Shown: positions 1-9,247, numbered from the stretch's first letter. The stretch: DNA of 64,000 nucleotides from Comamonas flocculans (GCF_007954405.1 NZ_CP042344.1:1984001-2048000); one strand, 5' to 3'. The notes: generated by a model from the letters alone, not told the origin. Program-made: numbers and translations.

Positions 1-1
1 G

Positions 2-910
2 GAGCGCCCCGTCGTCGACGAATGGCTGCATGTGCTGGGGCAGGTCATCACCCGCACCTGGCCGGGCATTGCGCTCAAGCAGCACCAGTTCAGCGTGAAG
101 GTCAGCCACGACGTGGACGTCCCCAGCCGCTACGGCTTTGCCAGCGCCAAGGGTTTGCTGCGTGCCATGGCGGGCGATGTGCTCAAGCGTGGCGATATCA
201 AGAATGCACTGCGTGCGCCTTGGATCAGGCTGAACACCCGCGATGCGCTGCACCCCAGCGATCCATTCAATACCTTTGAATGGATCATGGATCTGTCTGA
301 CCAGCATGGCCTGACCAGCGCCTTCTATTTCATTTGCGGGCGCACCAGCGCCATGGACGCCGACTACGAGCCCGAGCATCCCGCCATCCGCGCGCTGATG
401 CGCCGCATCCATGAACGCGGCCATGAAATTGGCCTGCACCCCAGCTATGGCACCTATCAAAAAACAGAGCTGATTGCGCAAGAGGCACAACGGTTAAGGG
501 CTGTTTTGGCTGAAGAAAATATCCAGCAAGCCGAAATGGGCGGGCGCATGCACTACCTGCGCTGGGAGCAGCCCACCACCTTGCGCGCTTGGGCAGATGC
601 GGGTATGGACTACGACAGCACGCTGGGCTATGCGGATAGACCGGGTTTCAGGTGTGGCACTTGTTTTGAATATCCGGCGTTTGATCCGGTGGCGGGCGAG
701 GCGTTGAAGCTGCGCGTGCGGCCGTTGGTGGTGATGGAATGTTCGGTGATGGATGCCTGTTATATGGGATTGGGTACCAGAGAAGCAGCCCAGATGAAAT
801 TTATGCAATTGAAAAATGCATGCGTGGGGGGGCGTGGGTGTTTCACGGTGCTTTGGCACAACTCTTGGTTAAATACGAAAAACAAATCAATTTATAGTGA
901 CCTATGTTGA
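2..910 (+). CDS. Polysaccharide deacetylase-like protein of the O-antigen locus (5'-truncated by window edge)
   Basis: The frame is already open at the first bases, so the N-terminus lies upstream; about 302 codons are present. NodB/polysaccharide deacetylase signatures are visible: 'SHDVDVP' near visible residue 35 (Asp and His as metal ligands in the family) and 'HEIGLHPSYG' about 110 residues later, matching the paired-His motif. A 'TVLWHNSW' segment near the C-terminus resembles the last family motif. Such proteins often sit beside wzy genes; the substrate cannot be read from sequence. The next gene's ATG (904) overlaps the stop at 908-910, so they are probably co-translated. Family is fairly sure, the role is inference. 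Confidence 0.75.
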   Translation, partial: ERPVVDEWLHVLGQVITRTWPGIALKQHQFSVKVSHDVDVPSRYGFASAKGLLRAMAGDVLKRGDIKNALRAPWIRLNTRDALHPSDPFNTFEWIMDLSDQHGLTSAFYFICGRTSAMDADYEPEHPAIRALMRRIHERGHEIGLHPSYGTYQKTELIAQEAQRLRAVLAEENIQQAEMGGRMHYLRWEQPTTLRAWADAGMDYDSTLGYADRPGFRCGTCFEYPAFDPVAGEALKLRVRPLVVMECSVMDACYMGLGTREAAQMKFMQLKNACVGGRGCFTVLWHNSWLNTKNKSIYSDLC

Positions 911-2130
911 CTTTATGGAAAAGTGGAAATGAAGCAAAATACCTCGCAAGTATTATTTTTATAATGGTATTAGTTGGATATCCAATCTTTGCTGGAATAA
1001 CGCTATTTATTGGTGTTGAGAGTAATTTTTTATCAATTATTTATAGAATTATTATCTTGATTGCCGCAATCTTGCTGTTGCTGATATCCTGGCTTCGTCG
1101 CAGACCTAGGGTAAATTATAAAATTTTGATTGGCGCAGGATTTTTATTTTTTTATATCGCCAGAATGTTATTGGAATGGCTTATGAATTCACAAGGATCA
1201 AAGATTGATTGGGGTGATTTTTGGTCTTTCTTGATCTTTGTGAGTCTAATTCCAGCGCTGCCTTATGTGTGGAAGGAAAATATTCCAGACGAAAATTTCA
1301 CTACTATTGCAATAGTATTATTTGGAATAATCGGGATTATACTGAATTTCTATCTCGCTATTTCCGTCGCTGACAGCCTATCTTTTGGTGAGCAATTGTT
1401 TTCTGGAAGGTTGGAGAGCGAGCGATTGAACCCAATCGCATATGGCCATCTTGGTGCGAGTACGGCATTGGTGGGTTTATGGATGATGATAATAAAAAAA
1501 AATATGAGTTTCTTGGCAATTATTGGTGCTGCTATCGGAGTTTTGGGAATTTTCGCCAGCGGTTCAAGAGGTCCGCTTTTGTCGTTTGTGGTGTGCTTGA
1601 TATTGATGTTGATGCAATTTAGGTTCAGTCGAGTTAAATTTATTTTTATATTTTCCGTAATTCTGTCGATATTTTTCTTGCTGAATTTTGTTGTTGATTT
1701 TAATGATGTTTACTTGCTCAATAGGGCTGAAGCCTCAATGTTCGAAGATGATGCTCGGGTTAATATTATTGGCGATGCATACCGCGCATTTTTGAATAAT
1801 ATGTTGATCGGTGCAGGCTATCCGTTTGATGTTTACCCTCATAATATTATTCTGGAGGCTTTCATGGCATCGGGAATAATCGGGGGCTCCTTGATGGTAT
1901 TCACTTTGATGGTAGGTCTGTTTGCATCAATGAGGGTTATGAGAAACAATAAATTTTCATGGGTGAGTTTGCTCTTTGTGCAGTATTTGACTTTTTCGAT
2001 GGTTAGTAATTCGATTTATTATTCGAATATTTTTTGGATGCTTTGGGTCTGTGTGGTAATTTTGGGTGCGAGCAAATCTTTCGAAAAAACAAGAAGTGAA
2101 ATACGTGTTAACGATCGCATGGCGGGATGA
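904..2130 (+). CDS. O-antigen polymerase / ligase-like membrane protein (Wzy type)
   Basis: A 408-residue, strongly hydrophobic protein with roughly ten to eleven predicted membrane spans starting at residue 15. Family signs are 'ASGSRGPLLSF' after mid-protein spans and 'PHNIILEAFMASG' near the C-terminus, both typical of Wzy/WaaL (PF04932-like) proteins in which a periplasmic loop handles undecaprenyl-linked repeat units. Polymerase is preferred over ligase because of its place among transferase genes, but sequence alone does not decide. The gene is clearly AT-richer than its neighbours, with many A/T third positions, as is common for horizontally exchanged wzy genes. The start overlaps the stop of the preceding gene. 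Confidence 0.8.
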   Translation: MLTLWKSGNEAKYLASIIFIMVLVGYPIFAGITLFIGVESNFLSIIYRIIILIAAILLLLISWLRRRPRVNYKILIGAGFLFFYIARMLLEWLMNSQGSKIDWGDFWSFLIFVSLIPALPYVWKENIPDENFTTIAIVLFGIIGIILNFYLAISVADSLSFGEQLFSGRLESERLNPIAYGHLGASTALVGLWMMIIKKNMSFLAIIGAAIGVLGIFASGSRGPLLSFVVCLILMLMQFRFSRVKFIFIFSVILSIFFLLNFVVDFNDVYLLNRAEASMFEDDARVNIIGDAYRAFLNNMLIGAGYPFDVYPHNIILEAFMASGIIGGSLMVFTLMVGLFASMRVMRNNKFSWVSLLFVQYLTFSMVSNSIYYSNIFWMLWVCVVILGASKSFEKTRSEIRVNDRMAG

Positions 2131-2203
2131 ATACGATGCCGAATTGATCTTGTTTGACCTGTGGTTGAATAATTTAGAGCAATTTATAAAAAAGTATCAA
2201 AAG

Positions 2204-3358
2204 ATGAAGATTTTGCATTGTTGTTTGTCAAATTTTTATATAGATGGTTTCAATTATCAGGAAAACATGCTGGTGCGCGAGCATGTGCGCGCCGGGCATG
2301 AGGTTCTTGTTTTGGCATCCACAGAAAATTATAATGCTCAAGGCCAATTAAGTTATAGCGTACCGGGACGCTATCGCGGCAACGACGGCGCAGAGGTGCT
2401 GCGTCTACCCTATAGGCGTCTTGGGCCACATGCCTTGATGAAAAAAATACGCGCCTACCCCAGAGTTTATCGGCAATTACGTATCGCCAAGCCGGATGTG
2501 ATTATGTTCCATGGTACTTGTGCCTGGGAGTTGTTGACTGTATTGCGCTACAAAAAAAATAATCCTTCAGTTAAACTGTATGTGGATAGTCATGAGGATT
2601 TTAATAATAGTGCGCGTAGCTTTATATCTAAGAATATATTGCACTATCTTTTTTATAGATCTATTTTTAGAAAATCTATTCCATACGTCGAGAAGGTGTT
2701 GTGTATTTCCACGGAAACCATGGATTTCATTGGCGGGTTCTATGGGTGTCCCAAAGACAAAATGGAATATTTCCCCTTGGGGGGTGTAATATTTGATGAT
2801 GCAACGCATAGGGCAAATCGTGTGGACGTGCGAGAAAAATATGAAATTCCACCAGATACACTTGTTTTTCTTCAATCCGGTAAATTCGATAAAAAAAAGA
2901 AACTGACTGAGGCACTAGAGGCGTTTCAAAAGATACCGTATGCAGAAAATGTTCAGTACCTGATTGCTGGCGTCTTGCAAGATGATGTGAAGGCCGAGGT
3001 GGAGGCTTTGCTGGCCAAAGATGACCGGATTCGTTTTCTGGGTTGGAAAAAGGCCCAGGAATTGATGCAATTGTTGTGTGCGGCAGATGTATATGTGCAA
3101 CCTGGCTCACAATCGGCCACCTTACAAAACAGCATTTGCTGTCGTTGTGCGGTGATGGTGGATGATGTGCCTAGCCACCATCCATTTGTGAAGGGCAATG
3201 GCTGGATGGTGCATGGCGCTGAGGCACTGGTACGAGCCTTTGATGCAGCTATTCACGCCTTTCAAGAGGGATGTCTGGAGCAAATGCGAGCGCGGTCGCT
3301 GAGCATCGCCAGACAGCTTCTGGATTATGAAAAAATGGCACAACGCTTAACGAGTTGA
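2204..3358 (+). CDS. Glycosyltransferase family 4 protein
   Basis: A GT-B fold transferase of about 384 residues, cytoplasmic, predicted to add one sugar to the lipid-linked O unit. The N-terminus 'MKILHCCLSNFYIDGFNYQE' is a typical first Rossmann strand, and the C-terminal domain has 'FLQSGKFDKKKKLTEALEAF' and 'AADVYVQPGSQSATLQNSI', matching the nucleotide-sugar binding half of GT4 enzymes. The frame is open upstream to 2066, inside the preceding gene, but the added 46 residues do not resemble the family, so the ATG at 2204 is chosen. Donor and acceptor are unknown. Composition is intermediate between the AT-rich wzy and the GC-rich genes downstream. Confidence 0.8.
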   Translation: MKILHCCLSNFYIDGFNYQENMLVREHVRAGHEVLVLASTENYNAQGQLSYSVPGRYRGNDGAEVLRLPYRRLGPHALMKKIRAYPRVYRQLRIAKPDVIMFHGTCAWELLTVLRYKKNNPSVKLYVDSHEDFNNSARSFISKNILHYLFYRSIFRKSIPYVEKVLCISTETMDFIGGFYGCPKDKMEYFPLGGVIFDDATHRANRVDVREKYEIPPDTLVFLQSGKFDKKKKLTEALEAFQKIPYAENVQYLIAGVLQDDVKAEVEALLAKDDRIRFLGWKKAQELMQLLCAADVYVQPGSQSATLQNSICCRCAVMVDDVPSHHPFVKGNGWMVHGAEALVRAFDAAIHAFQEGCLEQMRARSLSIARQLLDYEKMAQRLTS

Positions 3359-3361
3359 TTC

Positions 3362-4498
3362 ATGGAAAAATACCAAATCTGTAACCACTGCATCATGGAT
3401 ACCTCCGATCCTCGAATCCAGTTCGACGATCAAGGTGTCTGTGAATATTGCAACAACTTCAAAGCCACGATCCAGCCCAGTTGGGACACGGCCACGCAGG
3501 GCGCGGCTGCTCTTGCGCGTATGGCAGAACAGATCAAGGCAAATACCCAAGGCAAGAATTTTGATGCCATCATCGGCCTGAGTGGTGGGTTGGACAGTTC
3601 TTACGCGGCTTATGTGGCGGTGAAGAAAATGGGCTTGCGCCCCTTGCTGTTCCATGTGGACGCGGGGTGGAATACCGATCAGGCGGTAGGCAACATCGAG
3701 AAACTGGTGGACGGCCTGGGTGTGGACTTGTACACCGAGGTGATCAACTGGGAGGAGATGAAAGACCTGCAGGTGGCGTTTTTGAAGTCTGGAATTCCAG
3801 ATCAGGATATTCCGCAGGATACGGCTTTCTTCTCAGCGCTGTACCAGTTCGCGCGCAAGAATAAGATCAAACATGTAATCACTGGTTCCAACTACTCCAC
3901 GGAATGCTGTCGTGAGCCGGAGGAGTGGGGGGGCTACCCGGGTATTGATAAAATTTTGATTGATGACATTCATGGTCGTTTTGGAAATCGCCGGCTAACT
4001 ACCTTTCCGATCAAGGATATTTTGGTATATAAAATTTACTATCAAAAAATCCTCGGAATGAAGGTTCACTACCCGCTGAACCATGTGCCTTATGTAAAGA
4101 AGGATGCCGAGGATGAGCTGGAGCGCCTGTTTGGTTGGCAGCGTTTTCAGCACAAACACCATGAATCACGGTTTACCCGGTTTTACGAAGACTATTGGAT
4201 GCCGCGCAAATTCGGCTACCACAAGCGGCGTGCTCATTTTTCCAGTTTGATCATGACGGGGCAGATGACGCGGGAGGCGGCGCTGGAGCGGATCAGCCGT
4301 CCAGAGATGGATGAGCATTTTTTGCAGCAGGAATTTGAATATGTGGCGCACAAACTGGATTTGACAGTGCCCGAGCTGCAAGCCATTTTTGATGCACCCA
4401 ACAAGACCTTCCACGACTACAAGAACAAGCGCTGGGTGATTGGCCTGGGGGCCAAGGTGTTGAGTGCGCTGGGCCTGGAGAAACGGCTCTTTCGATGA
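3362..4498 (+). CDS. wbpG: N-acetyl sugar amidotransferase (WbpG/LfnA/WbuX type)
   Basis: This enzyme family converts a sugar N-acetyl group to an acetamidino group using ammonia from a glutaminase partner. Cys7, Cys10, Cys27 and Cys30 form a probable zinc knuckle, followed by the PP-loop ATPase motif 'GLSGGLDSS' at residues 72-80. Length (378) fits the family. The next two genes encode the HisH-type glutaminase and HisF-type ammonia channel such enzymes need, with the next start overlapping this stop. Downstream UDP-L-FucNAc genes make L-FucNAc the likely sugar, as in the LfnA/WbuX systems of P. aeruginosa O12 and E. coli O145 (recalled). The sugar is inference; the family is strong. Confidence 0.88.
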   Translation: MEKYQICNHCIMDTSDPRIQFDDQGVCEYCNNFKATIQPSWDTATQGAAALARMAEQIKANTQGKNFDAIIGLSGGLDSSYAAYVAVKKMGLRPLLFHVDAGWNTDQAVGNIEKLVDGLGVDLYTEVINWEEMKDLQVAFLKSGIPDQDIPQDTAFFSALYQFARKNKIKHVITGSNYSTECCREPEEWGGYPGIDKILIDDIHGRFGNRRLTTFPIKDILVYKIYYQKILGMKVHYPLNHVPYVKKDAEDELERLFGWQRFQHKHHESRFTRFYEDYWMPRKFGYHKRRAHFSSLIMTGQMTREAALERISRPEMDEHFLQQEFEYVAHKLDLTVPELQAIFDAPNKTFHDYKNKRWVIGLGAKVLSALGLEKRLFR

Positions 4499-5109
4499 TC
4501 GCCCTGATTGATTATGGCGTGGGCAACGTGCAGGCGTTTTTGAATATGTTCAAACGCCTGGGAATTGATGCCTGCCGCGCCAACACGCCCGAGGCTTTGC
4601 AGCAGGCCAGCCATCTCATCCTGCCCGGTGTGGGGGCGTTTGACCATGCGATGATGCAGCTGCAGCAGTCTGGCCTGCGCCCTGCGCTGGATACCTTGGT
4701 GCTGGAACAAAAAATTCCCGTGTTGGGTATTTGCGTGGGAATGCAGATGCTGGCCAGCGGTAGCGATGAGGGGCAGTTGCCGGGGCTGGGCTGGATACCG
4801 GGGCGCGTCAAGGCTTTTGCACAGCAACCTGATTCACACCAGTTGCCCATGCCGCATATGGGGTGGAATGATGTGAAATTTCGTGCCGGGCACCCACTGT
4901 TTCGTGATTTTGAAGCCGAATCACGGTTTTATTTTCTGCACTCTTATTATTTTGATGCGGTGGACGAAGCCGATGTAGTGGCTACGGCAGAGTACGGCGT
5001 TGACTTTGACTGCGTCGTGTCACGGGGCAGTGTATATGGAATTCAATGCCATCCCGAGAAGAGCCATCGTTTCGGTGCGCAGTTTTTGAAAAACTTTGCG
5101 GAGCTTTGA
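4495..5109 (+). CDS. hisH: HisH-type glutamine amidotransferase subunit paired with the sugar amidotransferase
   Basis: A class I glutamine amidotransferase of 204 residues. The nucleophile is Cys80 in 'GICVGMQML', and His186 and Glu188 in 'CHPEKS' complete the triad. It should hydrolyse glutamine and hand ammonia to the HisF-type partner encoded next (5113). The start overlaps the previous gene's stop (ATGA, 4495-4498), implying translational coupling. There are no other his genes nearby, and the setting between a WbpG-type amidotransferase and fnlA marks it as the sugar-modifying paralogue (HisH2/WbuY) rather than histidine biosynthesis. Confidence 0.88.
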   Translation: MIALIDYGVGNVQAFLNMFKRLGIDACRANTPEALQQASHLILPGVGAFDHAMMQLQQSGLRPALDTLVLEQKIPVLGICVGMQMLASGSDEGQLPGLGWIPGRVKAFAQQPDSHQLPMPHMGWNDVKFRAGHPLFRDFEAESRFYFLHSYYFDAVDEADVVATAEYGVDFDCVVSRGSVYGIQCHPEKSHRFGAQFLKNFAEL

Positions 5110-5112
5110 TCC

Positions 5113-5901
5113 ATGCTGCGCCCTCGTATAATCCCCTGCCTGTTGATTCAACAAGGCGGGCTGGTAAAAACCAGAAAATTCAAAGAACCTAAATATGTGG
5201 GTGATCCGATCAACGCTGTCAAGATTTTCAACGAGAAAGAATCTGACGAGTTGATGGTGCTGGATATTGACGCCACAGTACACCAAGCTGAACCCAACTA
5301 CGCTCTCATTGCCAAGCTGGCGGCCGAGTGTCGGATGCCACTGTGCTATGGCGGTGGCATCACCACGCCCGAGCAGGCGGCGCGCATCATTGGCCTGGGG
5401 GTGGAGAAGGTGTCAATCAGCGCTGCGGCGCTGGTCAGACCGGCGCTGCTCACAGAGATGGCAGCCGCCATCGGTCGGCAAAGCGTGGTCGCGGTGCTGG
5501 ATGTGCGCAAAAAGACCGGGTTTTTCAGCAAGGGCTATGAGGTGTGTACGCACAATGCCCGGCAGGCGCACAAGACAGACCCCATTGAATTGGTGCAGCA
5601 ATTGCAAGCGGCGGGCGCGGGTGAGATTGTCATTAATTCGATTGACCGTGACGGCGAGATGCAGGGCTACGACCTTGATTTGGCCCGGCAGGTGCGCGGC
5701 GTAGTCAAGGTGCCGCTCACTGTCTTGGGTGGGGCGGGTTCCTTGGCACATATCGGTGAATTGTTGAAAACCTGCGGTGTGGTGGGGGCGGCAGCGGGCA
5801 GCTTGTTTGTTTTCAAGGGCCCTTACCGCGCGGTGTTGATCAATTACCCCACTGCTGCACAAAAAGATGAACTGTGCCGCGCCGTTTTGGCGGACGCATA
5901 A
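5113..5901 (+). CDS. hisF: HisF-type ammonia-channel subunit paired with the sugar amidotransferase
   Basis: A (beta/alpha)8 protein of 262 residues related to imidazole glycerol phosphate synthase HisF. The HisH-binding barrel and the 'INSIDRDGEMQGYD' loop are conserved. In canonical HisF the first strand reads CLDV and its Asp (residue 11) is catalytic; here it reads 'RIIPCLLIQQGG', with Leu at position 11. That argues against cyclase activity and for a role only in channelling ammonia from the HisH partner to the WbpG-type enzyme. The gene lies 3 bp after hisH. It corresponds to HisF2/WbuZ of acetamidino-sugar loci. Confidence 0.87.
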   Translation: MLRPRIIPCLLIQQGGLVKTRKFKEPKYVGDPINAVKIFNEKESDELMVLDIDATVHQAEPNYALIAKLAAECRMPLCYGGGITTPEQAARIIGLGVEKVSISAAALVRPALLTEMAAAIGRQSVVAVLDVRKKTGFFSKGYEVCTHNARQAHKTDPIELVQQLQAAGAGEIVINSIDRDGEMQGYDLDLARQVRGVVKVPLTVLGGAGSLAHIGELLKTCGVVGAAAGSLFVFKGPYRAVLINYPTAAQKDELCRAVLADA

Positions 5902-5918
5902 GCGATTGAAGAAAGACC

Positions 5919-6968
5919 ATGTTCAAGAATAAAACCCTGCTTATTACCGGCGGCACCGGCTCCTTCGGCAACGCCGTCCTGAAACGTTTTCTCGACACCG
6001 ACATCGCCGAGATCCGCATCTTCAGCCGCGATGAGAAAAAGCAGGACGACATGCGCAAGCGTTACAACAACGCCAAGCTCAAGTTCTACATTGGTGATGT
6101 GCGCGATGCGCGCAGCATCGAGCAGGCCATGCGCGGGGTGGATTACGTGTTTCACGCAGCGGCGCTCAAGCAGGTGCCGTCGTGTGAGTTTCACCCCATG
6201 CAGGCGGTGCGCACCAATGTCCTGGGCACCGAGAATGTGCTGGAGGCGGCGATCCAGGCGGGCGTCAAGCGCGTGGTGTGCCTGAGCACCGACAAGGCGG
6301 TCTATCCCATTAATGCCATGGGCATCAGCAAGGCGATGATGGAAAAGGTGATGGTGGCCACCAGCCGCAATCTGGAAGGCACCGGTACGGTGATTTGCGG
6401 CACGCGCTATGGCAACGTGATGGCTTCGCGCGGTTCGGTGATTCCGCTGTTTGTGCAGCAGGTGTATGCGGGCCAGCCCATCACGGTGACTGACCCGGCG
6501 ATGACGCGCTTCATGATGACGCTGGGCGATGCGGTGGACTTGGTGCTGTATGCGTTTGAGCACGGTCGCAATGGCGATATTTTTGTGCAAAAGGCGCCGG
6601 CAGCGACGATTGAAACCCTGGCCCATGCGGTGACGGGGCTGATGGGCAAGCCCGACCACCCGGTGCAGGTGATCGGCACGCGCCATGGCGAGAAGCTGTA
6701 CGAGGCACTGCTCAGCCGCGAAGAGATGGCCTGCGCCGAGGACATGGGCGATTATTTTCGCGTGCCGGCCGATGGCCGGGATTTGAACTACGGCAAGTTT
6801 GTCGACCAGGGTGCGCAGCGCCTGACGCAGTCAGCCCATGGCGAGGATTACAACAGCCACAACACCAATCGGTTGGACGAGACCGGGATGCGGCAACTGC
6901 TGCTCAAGCTCGATGGGATGCAGCGCATTGCCAAGGGTGAGATGGTGGCGGATGTGGAGGAGCATTGA
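5919..6968 (+). CDS. fnlA: UDP-GlcNAc 4,6-dehydratase / 5-epimerase (FnlA/WbjB/CapE)
   Basis: First enzyme of UDP-L-FucNAc synthesis, acting on UDP-GlcNAc in the cytoplasm. It is an extended short-chain dehydrogenase of 349 residues with NAD(P) motif 'GGTGSFGN' at residues 11-18. The active-site segment 'STDKAVYPINAMGISKAMME' has Met in place of the usual catalytic Tyr, as is normal in this FlaA1/PseB/CapE subfamily. It is followed at once by fnlB and fnlC, the conserved three-gene set, and preceded by the amidotransferase trio, the order I recall from E. coli O145 (wbuXYZ-fnlABC-wbuB). Confidence 0.92.
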   Translation: MFKNKTLLITGGTGSFGNAVLKRFLDTDIAEIRIFSRDEKKQDDMRKRYNNAKLKFYIGDVRDARSIEQAMRGVDYVFHAAALKQVPSCEFHPMQAVRTNVLGTENVLEAAIQAGVKRVVCLSTDKAVYPINAMGISKAMMEKVMVATSRNLEGTGTVICGTRYGNVMASRGSVIPLFVQQVYAGQPITVTDPAMTRFMMTLGDAVDLVLYAFEHGRNGDIFVQKAPAATIETLAHAVTGLMGKPDHPVQVIGTRHGEKLYEALLSREEMACAEDMGDYFRVPADGRDLNYGKFVDQGAQRLTQSAHGEDYNSHNTNRLDETGMRQLLLKLDGMQRIAKGEMVADVEEH

Positions 6969-6970
6969 GC

Positions 6971-8101
6971 ATGCGCGCAGTTCTGATTACCGGCGCTAGC
7001 GGCTTTATTGGACAAAACCTACAACTGCACCTGTCTGAGCGCAAGGATGTGCAAGTGCGCTGTTTTACTCGTGCGAATGCGCTGGCAGATTTGCCCGCGT
7101 TGCTCGATGGCGTGGACTTTGTCTTTCATCTGGCGGGGGTGAATCGCCCGCAAGACCCGGCGGAATTCAACACGGGCAACGCCGGGCTGACGCAGGTGCT
7201 GTGCGATGCGCTGGTACAGACGGCTTCCAGCACTGGGCGCAAAGTCCCGGTGGTTTTTGCCTCGTCCACCCAGGCGGCACAAGACAACCCCTATGGCCGC
7301 AGCAAGCGTGCAGCGGAGGAGGCGCTGTTCGATTTGCAGCGTCAGCACGGCGTGCCGGTGCATGTGTTTCGCCTGCCCAATGTGTTTGGCAAGTGGGCGC
7401 GGCCCAACTACAACTCGGCCGTCGCCACGTTCTGCCACAACACGGCGCGCGGGCTGCCTATCACCGTTAACGACCCGGCAGCGCCTTTGACGCTGGTGTA
7501 TGTGGATGACGTAATTGCGCGCTTTGTGCAGTTGCTCGATGGCGCTGATGCCGTCGTGGATGCCGCCGATTTTTCTAGTGTGGCGCCGCAATACAGCACC
7601 ACGGTGGGTGCGCTGGCAGCGCAGATCCAGGCGTTTGCCGATAGCCGATCCAGCCTGATGACCGAACGCGTGGGTGCCGGGCTGGTGCGGGCGTTGTATT
7701 CCACTTACGTGAGCTACCTGCCGGTGGATGCTTTTGCCTACACCGTGCCCCAGCATGGCGACGCACGCGGGGTATTCGTCGAGATGCTGAAAACGCCCGA
7801 TTGCGGTCAGTTCAGCTACTTCACCGCGCACCCGGGCATCACGCGCGGTGGGCACTACCACCACAGCAAGACCGAGAAGTTCCTGGTCATCAAGGGCCAA
7901 GCGCGCTTCAAGTTCCGCCATATGCACACTGGCGAAGCCTATGAGTTGCTGACTAGCGGCGACAAGGCCGAGATCGTCGAAACCGTGCCCGGCTGGACGC
8001 ACGACATCACCAATATCGGCAGCGATGAGCTGGTGGTGATGCTGTGGGCCAATGAGGTGTTTGACCGGAACAAGCCGGATACTTTTGCCTGCCCGTTGTG
8101 A
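6971..8101 (+). CDS. fnlB: Bifunctional epimerase/reductase with cupin domain (FnlB/WbjC/CapF)
   Basis: Second enzyme of UDP-L-FucNAc synthesis: 3-epimerisation and reduction of the keto sugar. The N-terminal half is a Rossmann SDR domain ('GASGFIG', residues 8-14). The C-terminal ~110 residues are a cupin with the metal-binding segment 'RGGHYHHSKTEKF'. This two-domain build at ~377 residues is diagnostic for CapF/WbjC. A TTG at 6965 is in frame, but the ATG at 6971 has a strong GGAGG about 10 bases upstream and is preferred. It overlaps or abuts fnlA and is followed directly by fnlC. Confidence 0.92.
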   Translation: MRAVLITGASGFIGQNLQLHLSERKDVQVRCFTRANALADLPALLDGVDFVFHLAGVNRPQDPAEFNTGNAGLTQVLCDALVQTASSTGRKVPVVFASSTQAAQDNPYGRSKRAAEEALFDLQRQHGVPVHVFRLPNVFGKWARPNYNSAVATFCHNTARGLPITVNDPAAPLTLVYVDDVIARFVQLLDGADAVVDAADFSSVAPQYSTTVGALAAQIQAFADSRSSLMTERVGAGLVRALYSTYVSYLPVDAFAYTVPQHGDARGVFVEMLKTPDCGQFSYFTAHPGITRGGHYHHSKTEKFLVIKGQARFKFRHMHTGEAYELLTSGDKAEIVETVPGWTHDITNIGSDELVVMLWANEVFDRNKPDTFACPL

Positions 8102-8113
8102 ATGAGACTGACG

Positions 8114-9244
8114 ATGAAAAAACTAAAAATCATGACCGTCGTGGGCACCCGCCCCGAAATCATTCGCCTCTCGCGCGTGCTGGCTCGGCTCGATGAGCAT
8201 TGCGACCATGTGCTGGTACATACCGGGCAAAACTACGATTACGAGTTGAACCAGATTTTTTTTGACGATCTGGGTATTCGCAAGCCTGATTATTTCTTGA
8301 ATGCTGCTGGCGGCAATGCTGCCGAAACCATAGGCAACATCATTGGCAAGATGGACGGCGTATTGCTGGCCGAGCAGCCCGAGGCGCTGCTGGTGCTGGG
8401 CGACACCAATAGCTGCTTGTCGGTCATTCCGGCCAAGCGGCGCAAGATTCCTATCTTCCACATGGAGGCGGGCAACCGTTGCTTTGACCAGCGTGTGCCC
8501 GAGGAGACCAACCGCCGCATCGTTGACCACACGGCAGACATCAATCTGACTTACAGCAGCATCGCGCGCGAATATTTGCTGCGCGAGGGTCTGCCGCCCG
8601 ACCAGGTCATTAAAACCGGCAGTCCCATGTGCGAGGTGCTGGCGCATTACCGCCCGAAGATCGACGCATCCGACGTATTGCGGCGCCTGGGCCTGGAGCC
8701 GGGGCAGTTCTTCGTCGTCAGTGCGCACCGCGAGGAAAACATCGACTCCGACAAAAGCTTTGCCAAGCTGGTGCAAGTGCTCAACGCCGTGGCCGAGGGC
8801 TATGGCCTGCCGGTCATCGTCAGCACCCATCCGCGTACGCAAAAGCGCGTGGATGCGCTGGGGGTGCAGTTTCATCCGCTGGTGCAGTTGCTCAAGCCGC
8901 TGGGGTTTTCTGATTACAACCGGCTGCAACTGGAAAGCCGTGCGGTGCTGTCGGACAGCGGCACGATCAATGAGGAGTCGTCCATCCTCAACTTTCCGGC
9001 GCTCAATCTGCGCGAAGCGCACGAACGCCCTGAGGGTATGGAAGAAGCTGCTGTGATGATGGTCGGGCTGGAGGTGGAGCGCGTTCTGCAAGGCTTGGCC
9101 ATTTTGCAAACCCAGCCACGCGGGTCAGAGCGCCTGCTGCGCCAGGTGGCGGATTACTCCATGCCCAATGTGTCGGAAAAGGTGCTGCGCATTGTTCATA
9201 GCTATACCGATTATGTGAATCGGGTGGTGTGGAAGAAATATTGA
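8114..9244 (+). CDS. fnlC: UDP-N-acetyl sugar 2-epimerase (FnlC/WbjD/CapG)
   Basis: Third enzyme of UDP-L-FucNAc synthesis, performing the C-2 epimerisation. It belongs to the WecB-type non-hydrolysing 2-epimerases (GT-B fold): 'TVVGTRPEIIRLS' at the N-terminus, 'HMEAGNRCFDQRVPEE' mid-protein and 'SDSGTINEESS' near the C-terminus. The start could be ATG 8102, but ATG 8114 gives the family-typical MKKLKIM beginning and is chosen. With fnlA and fnlB it completes the pathway. Confidence 0.92.
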   Translation: MKKLKIMTVVGTRPEIIRLSRVLARLDEHCDHVLVHTGQNYDYELNQIFFDDLGIRKPDYFLNAAGGNAAETIGNIIGKMDGVLLAEQPEALLVLGDTNSCLSVIPAKRRKIPIFHMEAGNRCFDQRVPEETNRRIVDHTADINLTYSSIAREYLLREGLPPDQVIKTGSPMCEVLAHYRPKIDASDVLRRLGLEPGQFFVVSAHREENIDSDKSFAKLVQVLNAVAEGYGLPVIVSTHPRTQKRVDALGVQFHPLVQLLKPLGFSDYNRLQLESRAVLSDSGTINEESSILNFPALNLREAHERPEGMEEAAVMMVGLEVERVLQGLAILQTQPRGSERLLRQVADYSMPNVSEKVLRIVHSYTDYVNRVVWKKY

Positions 9245-9247
9245 CGC

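Noticed and set aside
4495..5901. hisH and hisF as part of histidine biosynthesis
   Set aside because: No other his genes nearby, the pair follows a sugar amidotransferase with overlapping starts, and the HisF lacks the cyclase Asp11.
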